Shown: positions 1 to 11,302, counted from the stretch's first letter. The stretch: 64,000 nucleotides of DNA from Allorhodopirellula heiligendammensis (GCF_007860105.1 NZ_SJPU01000003.1:310001-374000), one strand, 5' to 3'. A program made the numbers and translations. The notes: a model not told the origin generated them from the letters alone.

Positions 1-2
1 TC

Positions 3-341
3 ATGATCGCCCTGATCGTAGCCCCCAACGGAGCACCTGAATCGCCCGCGTCGGCTGCTCCGGCGACTGCTGTTTCGGCATCCCCAGCGGTGCTCACCGA
101 AGCGGGCACCTTGACATTGGAAGTGCCCAGCATGCATTGCCAATTTGCTTGTTACCCCCGGGTTAAAGAGACTTTGGAAAACAGTGACGGGGTGAGCGAA
201 GTGACCCTTGTTGAGCAGCCCGACCCCGAAACGCTGACCGTGAAAAAGGTAGTCGTTCAATACGATGCTGGTTTCGATGTGGAAAAGGCGCTTGCTAGTT
301 TAAAGCAGGAAGGCTTCGGCGACGCTGCCCGCGTTCAGTAA
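3..341 (+). CDS. Heavy-metal-associated (HMA-like) domain protein, probably 5'-truncated by window edge
   Basis: The 112-residue reading frame has an Ala/Ser/Pro-rich N-terminal stretch (about residues 10-35) and a C-terminal ferredoxin-like segment resembling an HMA domain. That segment begins LEVPSMHCQFACYPRV, with a CxxxC pair where copper-type HMA domains carry CxxC. The start lies only two bases from the window edge and the first residues look like the end of a hydrophobic segment, so the true start may lie upstream. It is followed after one base by the chelatase gene, suggesting an operon. Metal binding is inferred from the fold-like pattern; the altered Cys spacing makes the ligand uncertain. 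Confidence 0.6.
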   Translation: MIALIVAPNGAPESPASAAPATAVSASPAVLTEAGTLTLEVPSMHCQFACYPRVKETLENSDGVSEVTLVEQPDPETLTVKKVVVQYDAGFDVEKALASLKQEGFGDAARVQ

Positions 342-342
342 G

Positions 343-1161
343 TTGGGTGGCCCCAGCGGCGTTCTGTTGGTCGGCCACGGCACGCGAGACGCCACTGGCA
401 CTGCTGAATTTTTTCATCTCAGCGATCGCTTAGCCGAACAACTCGCCAGCGACACGGTCGTGCGTCCGTGTCTGCTCGAGTTTCAACAGCCTACGATTTC
501 GGAGGCATGGCAATCGCTGATGAGGTGCGGTGTTCGACGTGTGACCGTCGCGCCGCTCCTGCTTTTTTCGGCGGGCCACGCCAAGGGCGATATTCCTGGG
601 GAGGTCGCTGCTGCTCAGGCTGTCACGGCCGCTAGTGAAACGGTTCGTGTCAGTTATGCCCGTCCCATTTCTCGCCAGGCGGCGATGATCGGTATCGTTC
701 GCGATCGACTGCGGGAAACTCTGCAGAACTCAGCAGACACCATGCACGCTGGCGGACGGACTGCGATTGTTATGGTTGGTCGCGGGAGTCGAGATGTGTG
801 TGCGAGTGCGGATATGCAGCTGCTCAGCGAGGTTGCGGTTCGGGGATATGATGCTCAAACTCAGCGATCGCTCGCCCGTGAATTTGGGATTTCATCGCGT
901 GGCCTGTTCACCACGTTCTATGCGATGGCCGAACCGTGTTTGACTGACACGCTCAACGCCGTCGCCACATCGGGACAGTTCGACCGCATTGTTGTCCAAC
1001 CGCATCTATTGTTTGCCGGCCGGTTGTACGACGCGATCTCGGCGCAGACTCATCGTGTTGCGGTTGCCAATGCAGCAGTTCGATTCGAAGTGTCGGCGTA
1101 CCTCGGCCCGAGTGCAGGAGTCGCGAGTGCCATCGCGGCTCGCATTCGGGAGGCTCAATAG
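343..1161 (+). CDS. cbiX: CbiX/SirB-type sirohydrochlorin chelatase
   Basis: Class II chelatases insert Co2+ or Fe2+ into sirohydrochlorin on the route to cobalamin or siroheme. This 272-aa protein is a two-domain form. The N-terminal half has the active-site pair H12 (LLVGHGTRD) and H79 (LLLFSAGHAKGD). The C-terminal half repeats the fold but has VGRGSRD and LLFAGRLYD, so both histidines are arginine and only the first half can be the classical active site. The start is TTG, one base after the preceding stop, consistent with co-translation. The class is well supported; which metal it inserts cannot be told from sequence. Confidence 0.88.
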   Translation: MGGPSGVLLVGHGTRDATGTAEFFHLSDRLAEQLASDTVVRPCLLEFQQPTISEAWQSLMRCGVRRVTVAPLLLFSAGHAKGDIPGEVAAAQAVTAASETVRVSYARPISRQAAMIGIVRDRLRETLQNSADTMHAGGRTAIVMVGRGSRDVCASADMQLLSEVAVRGYDAQTQRSLAREFGISSRGLFTTFYAMAEPCLTDTLNAVATSGQFDRIVVQPHLLFAGRLYDAISAQTHRVAVANAAVRFEVSAYLGPSAGVASAIAARIREAQ

Positions 1162-1423
1162 CTCGACGTGCAGACCTCGGTTAGGTACGTGCCCCGCGAA
1201 GCGATCCGCCAGCAGGCTGGGCGGGAGCACATTGCGCGGCCAGTCTGATCCAGAGGCTTCGCCAAGCTCGCCCCTTTCGCCGCTAGGCTGCGGTTGGCGA
1301 AAGAAACGAGACGGAGAGAAATGAGACCCTGTGTGCGGGCCTCAATGGGAGGCCCTCTTGACGCTCGGCACGGTGCTGCCAGGATATCGCCATCACGATC
1401 CCTCCTTCCCCGCAAAATGATGA

Positions 1424-2380
<957 letters not shown>

Positions 2381-2579
2381 CGGCTCCGCTGATTGGGTAA
2401 GCCACGTTGCGCAACCGGCCGGTTTTTCTACGCACCCGGCGTCCTACCACACGCGGCTCACCCTGGCGTCACCGGCGTCAACCCAATCGACGAGCTGCTG
2501 CGGAGGTGGACGTTCTTGTATACCGTCCGGTAACGCGTTTGTGCGCTCGTCCTTCGACGCGATCACGCGGTCTCGGTTA

Positions 2580-2611
2580 GAATCGCAAGACATTCCACTG
2601 TTTTGCGATTC
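2580..2611 (+). promoter_or_regulatory. 9-bp inverted repeat just upstream of the large heme protein
   Basis: GAATCGCAA at 2580-2588 is matched by its exact reverse complement at 2603-2611, separated by 14 nt. It ends 17 nt before the ATG at 2629. It could be an operator or a 5'-leader hairpin; the sequence does not distinguish these. Confidence 0.4.
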
Positions 2612-2628
2612 ACCACTGCAGCCCCGCC

Positions 2629-5600
2629 ATGATCCCACCTTCAGCCTCGCCCCTCACCGCGTTTTTCGTTGGGTTCGCTTTGCTCCTTTCGCCGCCGATG
2701 GCCGGGGCGCAGCAATCTCTGTCGAGCGTTCAGATTGGCGCAGCTGAACCGGTGTCTCCAGCGAGTTGGTACGGGGAGGGAGTTCGGCCCACCGAACCGC
2801 AATCACCGGACGATGAGCGAGCTGGGTTCCATCTTCCTGCGGGATTCGAGGTTCGGCTGTTCGCTGCTGAGCCTGAGATCGCCAAACCCATGAACATGGC
2901 GTTTGATGATCGTGGCAGGATGTGGGTCACCGACAGCTTTGAATATCCCTATCCGGTGCGGGATAGCAAAACGCCCACTGATTCAGTGCGCATCCTCGAG
3001 GACACCGATGGGGACGGCCGAGCTGACCGTTCAACTGTATTTGCTGACGGATTGAACATTCCCATCGGTGTGCTGCCTTATGGGGAAGGCTGCCTTTGTT
3101 TTAGCATCCCAAACATCTACTACCTGCGCGACACCGACGGTGATGACGTCTGTGATCAACGTGACATCGTGCTCGGGCCGTTTGATACCACGCGAGATAC
3201 CCACGGTATGGTGAATTCCCTGCGGATGGGTGACGACGGCTGGATCTATGCGAACCACGGTTTTAACAATCAGTCGACAGTTGCGGGGGCAGACGGGCAC
3301 AAAATCGTCATGCACTCGGGCAATACCTTTCGGTTCCGGCCCGATGGCTCGCGGGTTGAACATGTTACCTGGGGACAGGTCAATCCGTTTGGCCGAACGC
3401 ACGACGACTGGGGCAATGATTTCACGGCAGACTGTCATAGCAAACCGATCAGCGAGCTGGTCCGCGGTGGCCACTATCCGAGTTTTGGAAAGCCTGATGA
3501 TGGCTTGGGCATGATTCCACCGATGATGGATCATCTGCACGGCAGTACTGCCATCTCAGGACTCGTGTTTGTACCGGAGTCGCTGGGCATTGCTGCCCTT
3601 GCTAACCACATGCTCAGCGGCAACGTGATGACATCGCGGATCAACCGCAACGCGGTAACTTACGATGGTGCGACGGCGGTAGCGCACGAGCTGCCTGACT
3701 TTCTCACCAGTGACGATCCATGGTTTCGGCCAGTCGACATCCAGCTCGGCCCGGATGGTTGCCTCTATGTAGCCGATTTTTACAATCGCATCATCGGACA
3801 TTATGAGGTGCCTCTGGACCATCCTGGACGCGACCGTCATCGGGGGCGAATCTGGCAGATCCGATCGCTGAACGCGCCGCCAGAAAAGCTAGCAACTCTG
3901 TCCGCCACAGCAGAGATTGCTCGAGCGTGGAATGCTGCCAATCCGACGGTGCGTCGTCTGGCTTTACAACACGCCATCGAGCATGCGACGGATGCCCTCG
4001 ATAATGAAGCAAAAGAAATCATCCGTTCTTCGGGGGACGCGAGTCAGCGTGCGCGCATCTCTGCAACCTGGTATCTACAACAACGCGAGTTGCTCGATGC
4101 CGATTTACTTGAGCAGCTCACCGGCGACCCGGCGGCGATGGTGCGAACCCACGGTTGCCGGGCGATGTCAGATTTACTCGCGCCTCGATCAGCGGTTTCG
4201 AGTCAGCTCGATGTAGCCGCGATGTTTGACCTCGCCGTAGCTAAACTCGGCGACGACAATGCGCACGTGCGCTGCGCGGCCGCCGCGGCGCTCGGTCGAA
4301 GTCATCGCAGCGAAGCAATCGTCCCATTGCTCGAGACCCTCGCCCAGGTCGGTGCGAACGATCCGATTCAGCGACAGACGATTCGCATTGCGCTGCGCGA
4401 CATCATTCAATCGCAGGACGATTTCGATTCGTCACTGCGGGGACTGACTGAATCGATGACCAACGATCAAAAACGAGAGCTCGCTGAGATTGCGTTAGCG
4501 GTCACCACGCCGGTTGCCGCTGATTTGCTTGTCATGCATCTGTCCGAGAGTGACCTGGGCACATCGGAATCGTTACCGATGATGCAGCACATCATTGAGC
4601 AGGCGTCCCCGGATCGCGCCGATGATGTGGTCGATCTGGCCAAACAGATATCCGCTGATCAACCAGGCGTGCAGCACACTCTGGCAGACGCTCTCCTGGA
4701 CGCCTGTGGCAAGCGAGGAGAGGGCGTGCCGTCGCGTTTGAGAGCATGGTTGGACGAACTCATTCAGTTAGATATCGATCAAGTCAAATTACGACTCCAT
4801 CAGGGTCAGCCACTCGCGATCATGTGGCATGACGACAGTGGAGAGGCATGGCCGCCTCAAATTCGTCAAAACGCTGATAGCGGGCAACCGCTCAACATGC
4901 TCAGCTCGTTTCCATTGGGAGAGACGCATACCGGTCAATTGGTGAGCAGTCCCTTTGAATGTCCGACGGAAATATCATTTCGCATCGCTGGCCACAATCG
5001 ACGGCCCGATGTGGAGGATAGTCATCTCAATCGTTTTGAACTGGTGGATGCGAACACAGGGCAGGTCCTCCATCGAGCATTCCCACCGCGCGATGATGCA
5101 GCAGTTCTCATCAAGTGGGACTGCCGAGCCGCGCAAAGCACCTCGGTCATTTTACGCTGTATCGATGGCGATGCTGGGACAGCCTACGCATGGATTGCGG
5201 TCGGAGCGTTCCAGCCCGCGTGGCTCTGGGAGACAGACGATTCATTGGACCGAATCCTCACGATGCTTGTGCGGTATCGAATGCTCGATCAACGCGCCGA
5301 CCTGCTCGAATTGCTAGCCCTGCTGTCGAAGGATCGGCACAATCGAACTCGCGTTGCCGCGGCGATTGCAGAACTCGATGGACATCAACCACTCGCCCGG
5401 CTCCTACAGCGAGCATTGGAGTTGGGAGTGGATTTGCCACTTGTCGACGATTGGATTTCTCTGGCGGCAGGGGGGGAAACGCTGGATGAGTTGGAGCATA
5501 CCGCGAAGTTCGCCAAGCACCTCACGGCCGCCCAACAGACGCTGCTAGCGATCTCATTGGCCAGTGACATTCAAACTGTCCCGATTTTGATCCAGCTGAT

Positions 5601-6195
5601 TGAGGACGGTTCGCTGGCACCAGACGTGTTGCTAGAGAAGACCGTTTGGGAACCAATGCAAACCATCGCTGATGCCAATTTGATGGCCCGTGCAGAAGTG
5701 ATCCGTTTGAAAGCGAAACCGTTCGATGCCGCTCGAGAACAAGCGATAAACAGGATGGGTGATCGCCTGATCGATTTCCGAGGAGACAGCGAGTTAGGGC
5801 GAACGCTGTTCACCAAACATTGTGCAGTGTGCCATCAACTTGCGGGGCAAGGTGAACTGGTCGGCCCGCAACTCGATGGCGTCGGCAGCCGAAATGTGCA
5901 GCGATTGCTTGAAGATATCACGGTGCCTGATCGAAATGTTGACAGAGCATTTCGGACGTCCACGTTCTTGACCGAGGACGGTGCCGTTATCAATGGTCTC
6001 ATACGTGACGAGAACGATGCACGTGTATTGGTTGTTACCCCCGATGGAAAGGTGCAGAACCTGCCGCTCAGCGAGATTGAGTTGCGCCGTGAGGCGACAA
6101 CCTCACTCATGCCGAGTAATTTGCATCAAACGCTGGGGGAGGATGCCATCGTGGAAATCGTTCAGTATCTACGAAACGCTGCTTCCCAGAACTGA
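2629..6195 (+). CDS. Exported PVC-type dehydrogenase / HEAT-repeat / CxxCH cytochrome protein
   Basis: This 1188-aa protein begins with a signal peptide (hydrophobic core FFVGFALLLS, Ala-Gly-Ala cleavage region near residue 27). Residues about 65-420 resemble the PVC-type membrane-bound dehydrogenase domain, a beta-propeller with Asp-rich repeats such as EDTDGDGRAD. Residues about 430-700 are HEAT-like helical repeats. The C-terminus has a cytochrome c-like domain with C1065-x2-C1068-H1069 (CAVCH) for covalent heme. Such multi-domain proteins are expanded in Planctomycetes and are thought to oxidise sugars or polysaccharide-derived substrates in the periplasm, but the substrate is unknown. 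It is monocistronic. Confidence 0.9.
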   Translation: MIPPSASPLTAFFVGFALLLSPPMAGAQQSLSSVQIGAAEPVSPASWYGEGVRPTEPQSPDDERAGFHLPAGFEVRLFAAEPEIAKPMNMAFDDRGRMWVTDSFEYPYPVRDSKTPTDSVRILEDTDGDGRADRSTVFADGLNIPIGVLPYGEGCLCFSIPNIYYLRDTDGDDVCDQRDIVLGPFDTTRDTHGMVNSLRMGDDGWIYANHGFNNQSTVAGADGHKIVMHSGNTFRFRPDGSRVEHVTWGQVNPFGRTHDDWGNDFTADCHSKPISELVRGGHYPSFGKPDDGLGMIPPMMDHLHGSTAISGLVFVPESLGIAALANHMLSGNVMTSRINRNAVTYDGATAVAHELPDFLTSDDPWFRPVDIQLGPDGCLYVADFYNRIIGHYEVPLDHPGRDRHRGRIWQIRSLNAPPEKLATLSATAEIARAWNAANPTVRRLALQHAIEHATDALDNEAKEIIRSSGDASQRARISATWYLQQRELLDADLLEQLTGDPAAMVRTHGCRAMSDLLAPRSAVSSQLDVAAMFDLAVAKLGDDNAHVRCAAAAALGRSHRSEAIVPLLETLAQVGANDPIQRQTIRIALRDIIQSQDDFDSSLRGLTESMTNDQKRELAEIALAVTTPVAADLLVMHLSESDLGTSESLPMMQHIIEQASPDRADDVVDLAKQISADQPGVQHTLADALLDACGKRGEGVPSRLRAWLDELIQLDIDQVKLRLHQGQPLAIMWHDDSGEAWPPQIRQNADSGQPLNMLSSFPLGETHTGQLVSSPFECPTEISFRIAGHNRRPDVEDSHLNRFELVDANTGQVLHRAFPPRDDAAVLIKWDCRAAQSTSVILRCIDGDAGTAYAWIAVGAFQPAWLWETDDSLDRILTMLVRYRMLDQRADLLELLALLSKDRHNRTRVAAAIAELDGHQPLARLLQRALELGVDLPLVDDWISLAAGGETLDELEHTAKFAKHLTAAQQTLLAISLASDIQTVPILIQLIEDGSLAPDVLLEKTVWEPMQTIADANLMARAEVIRLKAKPFDAAREQAINRMGDRLIDFRGDSELGRTLFTKHCAVCHQLAGQGELVGPQLDGVGSRNVQRLLEDITVPDRNVDRAFRTSTFLTEDGAVINGLIRDENDARVLVVTPDGKVQNLPLSEIELRREATTSLMPSNLHQTLGEDAIVEIVQYLRNAASQN

Positions 6196-6369
6196 GAAGT
6201 TATGTTTTGATACCACGCGGTATGCTGCCCGTTGGAGTGAATGGCCGAGTATTTCTGAGTCTCGGTTCAGTTTGCTCGACGAGACGCTGCGTCTTCAGTT
6301 TGGTTCAGCGTCTTGGAGAGACGTTGTCACTTATCGAATCGCTCAACAATGCGGCGGAATTAACTTGAT

Positions 6370-7398
6370 ATGAAAGCACTCGTCAAACGCGAACGCGAAC
6401 GTGGCTTATGGCTCGAAGACGTACCGATGCCGGAGTATGGTATTAATGATGTGCTGATTCGAGTTGATCGGACAGGCATCTGCGGTACCGACGTTCATAT
6501 TTACGCGTGGGATAGTTGGGCACAGAAGACGATCCCAGTACCCATGGTAGTGGGGCATGAATTCGTCGGTGAGATTGTGGAGGTTGGCGCCAACGTTGTC
6601 GATTTTCATCCCGGCGATGTTGTCAGTGGCGAGGGGCATGTGGTTTGTGGACGCTGTCGAAACTGCATGGCCGGACGCCGGCACCTATGCGCCGACACCA
6701 AGGGCATCGGTGTGAACCGCCCTGGTGCATTTGCCGAATACATTGCGTTGCCGATGACGAATGTGTGGCATCATGACCATGCCATCGACCGCGACATCGC
6801 GGCAATTTTTGATCCTTATGGCAATGCGGTCCACACCGCATTGACTTTTCCGATTTTGGGCGAGGATGTGCTGATCACTGGTGCCGGACCGATCGGTTGT
6901 ATGGCGGCCGCCGTCGTCCGGCATGCGGGAGCACGCCACGTTGTGGTGACTGATGTAAACCCCTGGCGGTTAGAACTTGCCACGAAACTGGGGGCAACTC
7001 GAACGGTCGACGTACGGAGCGAAAAGCTGCGAGACGTGCAGCGAGAACTCGGCATGCGGGAGGGTTTTGATGTCGGCCTAGAAATGTCTGGCAACGCCAG
7101 TGCGTTCCGGGACATGATCTCACAGATGGGACACGGCGGCAAAATAGCAATGCTTGGGATACCGGCGGAAGAGATCGCCATTGACTGGAATACGGTTGTC
7201 TTCAATATGCTGACACTGAAAGGTATCTACGGGCGTGAAATGTACGACACGTGGTACAAGATGACGGTGATGTTGCAGAGCGGGTTAAATCTTTCGTCCA
7301 TTATCACCCACCGTTTTGACTATCACGAATTCGAGCAAGGTTTTGACGTGATGATGTCAGGCCGATCCGGAAAAGTAATCCTCAACTGGAATGTTTAA
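6370..7398 (+). CDS. tdh: L-threonine 3-dehydrogenase
   Basis: Tdh oxidises L-threonine to 2-amino-3-ketobutyrate with NAD+. The 342-aa medium-chain zinc dehydrogenase has catalytic zinc residues C38 ([10 protein letters not shown]) and H63-E64 (GHEFVGEI), the four-Cys structural zinc loop [15 protein letters not shown], and the Rossmann motif [10 protein letters not shown]. Length matches the E. coli enzyme. Its TAATG stop-start overlap with kbl at 7398 shows an operon for the two-step threonine-to-glycine pathway. Confidence 0.96.
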   Translation: MKALVKRERERGLWLEDVPMPEYGINDVLIRVDRTGICGTDVHIYAWDSWAQKTIPVPMVVGHEFVGEIVEVGANVVDFHPGDVVSGEGHVVCGRCRNCMAGRRHLCADTKGIGVNRPGAFAEYIALPMTNVWHHDHAIDRDIAAIFDPYGNAVHTALTFPILGEDVLITGAGPIGCMAAAVVRHAGARHVVVTDVNPWRLELATKLGATRTVDVRSEKLRDVQRELGMREGFDVGLEMSGNASAFRDMISQMGHGGKIAMLGIPAEEIAIDWNTVVFNMLTLKGIYGREMYDTWYKMTVMLQSGLNLSSIITHRFDYHEFEQGFDVMMSGRSGKVILNWNV

Positions 7399-8585
7399 TG
7401 TACGGAAAATTTCAAGCGCACCTGGCCAGTGAACTCAGCCAAATTCGCGAGGCTGGTCTTTATAAGTCCGAAAGAACGATTCAATCGCCGCAGGATATGC
7501 ACATCCGAGTAGGTGATGATCGTGAGGTGCTTAATTTATGCGCGAATAACTATCTCGGGCTTTCCGAACATCCCGCGATCGCAGCAGCAGCTGCTGAGGG
7601 GCTGCAAAAGTGGGGCTATGGCCTCTCTTCGGTGCGTTTTATCTGCGGCACCCAAGCGATTCACAAACAACTGGAACTACGGTTGAGCGAGTTCCTCGGT
7701 ACGGAGGATACGATTCTTTACACATCTTGTTTCGATGCCAACGGCGGCTTGTTCGAAACAATGCTCAACGATCAAGACGCAGTCATCTCCGACGAACTCA
7801 ATCACGCCTCGATCATTGATGGGATTCGGTTATGCAAAGCCAAACGCTTTCGTTACCGCAATAACGATTTAGCAGATCTCGAAGCGAAACTGAAGGAAGC
7901 TGCCTCGGCGAGGTTCCGAATGATCGCTACCGATGGTGTGTTTTCGATGGATGGCACCATTGCAAACCTACCTGGCATTTGTGATTTGGCCGACCGCTAT
8001 GATGCACTTGTGATGGTGGATGATTCACACTCAGTGGGATTCATGGGGCCTCATGGCCGGGGGACTCATGAGCATCATCACGTCATGGATCGCGTTGATA
8101 TCATTACGGGCACGCTCGGCAAGGCACTCGGCGGTGCCAGCGGCGGTTACACCAGTGGACGGCGTGAAATTATCGAACTGCTTCGTCAACGATCGCGTCC
8201 CTATCTGTTTTCCAATTCGGTCGCGCCTCCCATCGTGGCGGGATCGCTGGCTGCGATCGACCTGCTGACCGAATCGACTGACCTGCGTGATCGCTTAGCT
8301 GAGAATACCGCGTTTTTCCGTGACGGTTTGGAGCAGGCTGGTTTTGATCTCGTTCCTGGCGAGCATCCCATCGTGCCAATCATGCTCGGAGACGCGGGCT
8401 TAGCTGTCCGGATGGCGGACTTGATGCTGGCTAAAGGCGTTTACGTCATCGGATTTTCCTACCCGGTGGTGCCCATGGGGAAAGCGAGGATTCGGACGCA
8501 GGTTTCGGCGGCGCATACTCGTGAGGACTTGAGCTTTGCGATCGAGAAGTTCACCGAAGCGAAGAGTGAATTGGCGATGGGCTAA
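7398..8585 (+). CDS. kbl: 2-amino-3-ketobutyrate CoA ligase (glycine C-acetyltransferase)
   Basis: Kbl cleaves 2-amino-3-ketobutyrate with CoA to glycine and acetyl-CoA, completing threonine degradation begun by the overlapping tdh. The 395-aa sequence is a fold-type I PLP enzyme of the alpha-oxoamine synthase family. It has the CANNYLGLS segment, the [11 protein letters not shown] aspartate/histidine region, and the PLP lysine K242 in GTLGKALGG. Its end overlaps by 4 bp the convergent CYTH gene. Confidence 0.96.
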   Translation: MYGKFQAHLASELSQIREAGLYKSERTIQSPQDMHIRVGDDREVLNLCANNYLGLSEHPAIAAAAAEGLQKWGYGLSSVRFICGTQAIHKQLELRLSEFLGTEDTILYTSCFDANGGLFETMLNDQDAVISDELNHASIIDGIRLCKAKRFRYRNNDLADLEAKLKEAASARFRMIATDGVFSMDGTIANLPGICDLADRYDALVMVDDSHSVGFMGPHGRGTHEHHHVMDRVDIITGTLGKALGGASGGYTSGRREIIELLRQRSRPYLFSNSVAPPIVAGSLAAIDLLTESTDLRDRLAENTAFFRDGLEQAGFDLVPGEHPIVPIMLGDAGLAVRMADLMLAKGVYVIGFSYPVVPMGKARIRTQVSAAHTREDLSFAIEKFTEAKSELAMG

Positions 8586-9160
8586 GTTTCCAATACCATC
8601 CGAAGGTAGCTACGCGACTCGGACTGCGTCAGTCCAAGTGTCGCTGCCGTGTCGGTGACTCGCGCTCGCGCAACTCGAATTTCAGCGTCGGTGGGTGCGT
8701 CACTCGCCAAGACGCACTCAACCTCAGCAAATAGCCCGCCGCGTCCAGCGACTTGTAGAGCGGGTACGTGATCGATCGTGATTGTCAAATAATCATTGTT
8801 GCTGCCAAGATGATAGGTTTGCCGGCATTTGCTGACCGTGGTCACTTTGACAAAGCCAAGATGCGTGAGCAGTCGCTCCATGGCCTGCCCGTCGACGTCC
8901 CCTGGATCGAGTCGCCATTCGAGCTCTTCCCGCGCTTTCACGTCACCCGATCGTTTCTTCCCCTTATATGTCACCAGGGGAACGCCATCGACACGCCGCA
9001 CCCGAAGTGCTTCCCCGGTTTGTGCGAAATCGCGACAGGGATGATTGTAGTACGCATCATCATTTTGCTGCGTGGAAACCATGAGCGCTCCCGCTGCCTG
9101 GAGTCTCTCCATCAACGACTCGCGGTCGTCGACATGGTATTTCTGTTCAATCTCAAACAT
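8582..9160 (-). CDS. CYTH-domain protein (CyaB-like class IV adenylate cyclase / triphosphatase family)
   Basis: This 192-aa protein starts with FEIEQKYHV, an ExExK-like signature of the CYTH triphosphate tunnel metalloenzymes. It continues with the expected basic and acidic strand residues ([29 protein letters not shown]). Members hydrolyse triphosphorylated substrates, make cAMP (CyaB) or act as thiamine triphosphatases. Sequence alone does not choose among these. It converges on kbl and is not obviously co-transcribed with the minus-strand cluster starting at 10121. Confidence 0.85.
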   Translation of the reverse strand: MFEIEQKYHVDDRESLMERLQAAGALMVSTQQNDDAYYNHPCRDFAQTGEALRVRRVDGVPLVTYKGKKRSGDVKAREELEWRLDPGDVDGQAMERLLTHLGFVKVTTVSKCRQTYHLGSNNDYLTITIDHVPALQVAGRGGLFAEVECVLASDAPTDAEIRVARARVTDTAATLGLTQSESRSYLRMVLET

Positions 9161-9206
9161 TTGGTCTAAATCGCATTCGATTAAAAACGGAGTAGGGGGC
9201 GGACGA

Positions 9207-10121
9207 CTACTTCAGTCGTCCCAGTTTCGTGGGATTTCCTTCGCTGGTAATCCAGACCTGAGAGTGGTTGTCGACGGCAATCGCTTCGATCTGCCGCCAA
9301 CGCGGCATTTCGACGGCGATGGGAACAGCGCTAAGCTGTTCTTGAACGCTGGAATGGTCGCCCCGTGGAAAACAGAACGCTTGGAAGTAACTCGACACCC
9401 AGATGTCCCCTGACGCGCGATCGAGATCAGCGCCTGTGGCCATCGGCAACGCAACCGACGTGACCTTGAATGCGGTGGTGATTTCGACTGGCGCCTCGAC
9501 GACGGGTGATACGCCCGGTGCACGTTGCCGTTGCTGGCTGTCGCTCCACTGCGAATCCGCAACGCGGTATACACGTGCGAGCGCCAAACGTCCTTTCGTC
9601 ATCAGCATGAGGTTTTCCTCACCTGCGTCGTACCATACCGCTTCGCAATCTGCGGGTCCGTCGGGAAAACGCACGTGCAGTGTTTGGAACTCCGACGCAG
9701 AGAGTTTGGTGGAGCGGTGCGGGTCGGGCTCTTCAAAGCGGTACATCGTGAGGTGCTTGCGAAGTGCATCGTTATCTCCGCAGTCAGCAACGATCAGTTC
9801 CTGATAATCCAGGCCAGCTGTGGTGAGCGATTCCCAGTCGACCGCTTTAACCCCAGTGAGTCGGCATTCACCGGTCAATTCACCCGTCCGGTGGTCGAAA
9901 GCATAGAGTCGGGCGGAGTTTCCTGAGTCATTGTGCGTCCAGACGCAGTTGGGATCTCGCGTCGAAAACACGAGACCACTGCTCTCGTTTAACTTTGTGG
10001 TGCCAGTAAGTGAGACGGCGTCCTTGACGAGCTCGGCGGGCGGTTGGGGCACGCAGGCGGTGAACGAAGTCACCACCTGATTGGCGAAGATCAATATAAA
10101 GATAGTGAGGCGGGTCATCAT
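9207..10121 (-). CDS. Exported beta-propeller-like protein of unknown function
   Basis: A hydrophobic N-terminus (TIFILIFANQVVTSFTAC) suggests export; a Cys follows but the lipobox is imperfect. The 304-aa body has a pattern seen in secreted propeller-like proteins: ESSGLVFSTRDPNCVWTHND, then DWESLT, VADCGDN and YRFEEPDPH, and later IWVSS and IEAIAVDNHSQVWITSEG. I recognise the architecture but no named function. The start codon overlaps the thiE stop (ATGA), so it is probably co-translated with thiE. Confidence 0.7.
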   Translation of the reverse strand: MMTRLTIFILIFANQVVTSFTACVPQPPAELVKDAVSLTGTTKLNESSGLVFSTRDPNCVWTHNDSGNSARLYAFDHRTGELTGECRLTGVKAVDWESLTTAGLDYQELIVADCGDNDALRKHLTMYRFEEPDPHRSTKLSASEFQTLHVRFPDGPADCEAVWYDAGEENLMLMTKGRLALARVYRVADSQWSDSQQRQRAPGVSPVVEAPVEITTAFKVTSVALPMATGADLDRASGDIWVSSYFQAFCFPRGDHSSVQEQLSAVPIAVEMPRWRQIEAIAVDNHSQVWITSEGNPTKLGRLK

Positions 10122-11239
10122 GGGATCTTGGTCGTCGATAGAGGAACGTGCTGAAGGCAGCGCCGCAGCGCCGCAGCGTTGCTCGATTCGCAGCCTTCGC
10201 TCAAAGCGGACGTGACCGCGACACGGCCGAAGCCGACCGCGGCGACTCGCGCGGCATTGGCGGGAGTGATCCCTCCAATCGCGAAGGCCGCCAGCGTCGG
10301 AGGGGGACCATTGACGTCGTTTAATTCAGAGACGATTTCCTGTAAGAAACCACAACCAGGAAACTCGTCAAATGACTTGGTGGTGCCTGGGAAAACGGGG
10401 CCACAGCCGATGTAGTCGGCTGTCGAGCGTACCGCATCACGTACCTGTTCGATGTTATGAGTGGATAATCCAATCAGTTTTTCAGCGCCAACGATTCGAC
10501 GAACCTGCGAAACCGGCAGTTCATCTTGCCCCACATGGACACCATCGGCGTCAGCGGCCGCCGCGATATCGGCGCGATCGTTGATGATCCACAACACCCC
10601 GAGCTCACGAGCGAGATGAGTCCCCGCGGCAGCCCGTTTCCACAGGGTGCGGTCATCCACACTTGATTCTCGCAACTGGATGATATCAACGCCAGCTGCA
10701 GCTAAACTGCGTATCCGATCGAGCATTTTCCGCTCGCTGGCACAAGTATCCATCAAGCAGTACAAGCGAGCGTTCTGCAAGCGGTTCAAACGATCCCTGC
10801 TCCCAAGGCATAACTGTTCGAGACGCGAACAAATGTCGTAGCACTGATAACGAAGCTGTTCGACTTCAGTCGCAAACGTGACATCGATGAGTTTGCCATA
10901 TTCTTCCAAGCACCTCATGGCTTGCTGAGTCCGTCCTGCTGCTGCGGCGACGATCTGCGTGACCGAGCCTCGCTGTTGCTCACGCTGAGTCGATGCCGCA
11001 GTGCCCACATCGAGTCCGGAATTACGCGCCTCCAGCAGCTCCTTACGCGGCAGTCGCTCCATCGACGCAGCGAACCGATGACGAAGCGATTTCAGCTGTT
11101 GGGTCAGGGAGCTAGCGTTCAGGATAAATCTCGCGGTCTCCTCCATCGACCGCAGTCCTTCAGAGGTGCGATTCGAGTTGGCGTCCAGTACACGCATGAC
11201 CGTTTGGCGGTTGGCAGCCGATGGTGGTGAACTCGTCAT
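10118..11239 (-). CDS. thiE: ThiD2-ThiE fusion: thiamine phosphate synthase
   Basis: The N-terminal ~140 residues match the ThiD2 family (RVLDANSNRTSEGLRSMEET), reported as an HMP-phosphate kinase. The C-terminal ~210 residues are a ThiE TIM barrel with QLRESSVDDRTLW, INDRADIAAAADADGVHVGQ and YIGCGPVFPGTTKS. Together they would phosphorylate HMP-P and couple HMP-PP to thiazole phosphate, giving thiamine phosphate. The open frame extends to 11302, but the extra 21 residues look non-coding. I prefer the ATG at 11239, which places RVLDAN 15 residues in. Confidence 0.9.
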   Translation of the reverse strand: MTSSPPSAANRQTVMRVLDANSNRTSEGLRSMEETARFILNASSLTQQLKSLRHRFAASMERLPRKELLEARNSGLDVGTAASTQREQQRGSVTQIVAAAAGRTQQAMRCLEEYGKLIDVTFATEVEQLRYQCYDICSRLEQLCLGSRDRLNRLQNARLYCLMDTCASERKMLDRIRSLAAAGVDIIQLRESSVDDRTLWKRAAAGTHLARELGVLWIINDRADIAAAADADGVHVGQDELPVSQVRRIVGAEKLIGLSTHNIEQVRDAVRSTADYIGCGPVFPGTTKSFDEFPGCGFLQEIVSELNDVNGPPPTLAAFAIGGITPANAARVAAVGFGRVAVTSALSEGCESSNAAALRRCLQHVPLSTTKIP

Positions 11240-11302
11240 AGGGAGTGGTTGCGGACAAATAGCGGAGTCGAAGCGGTGTCGCCCCATTGGAAGCCAAGAC
11301 AC

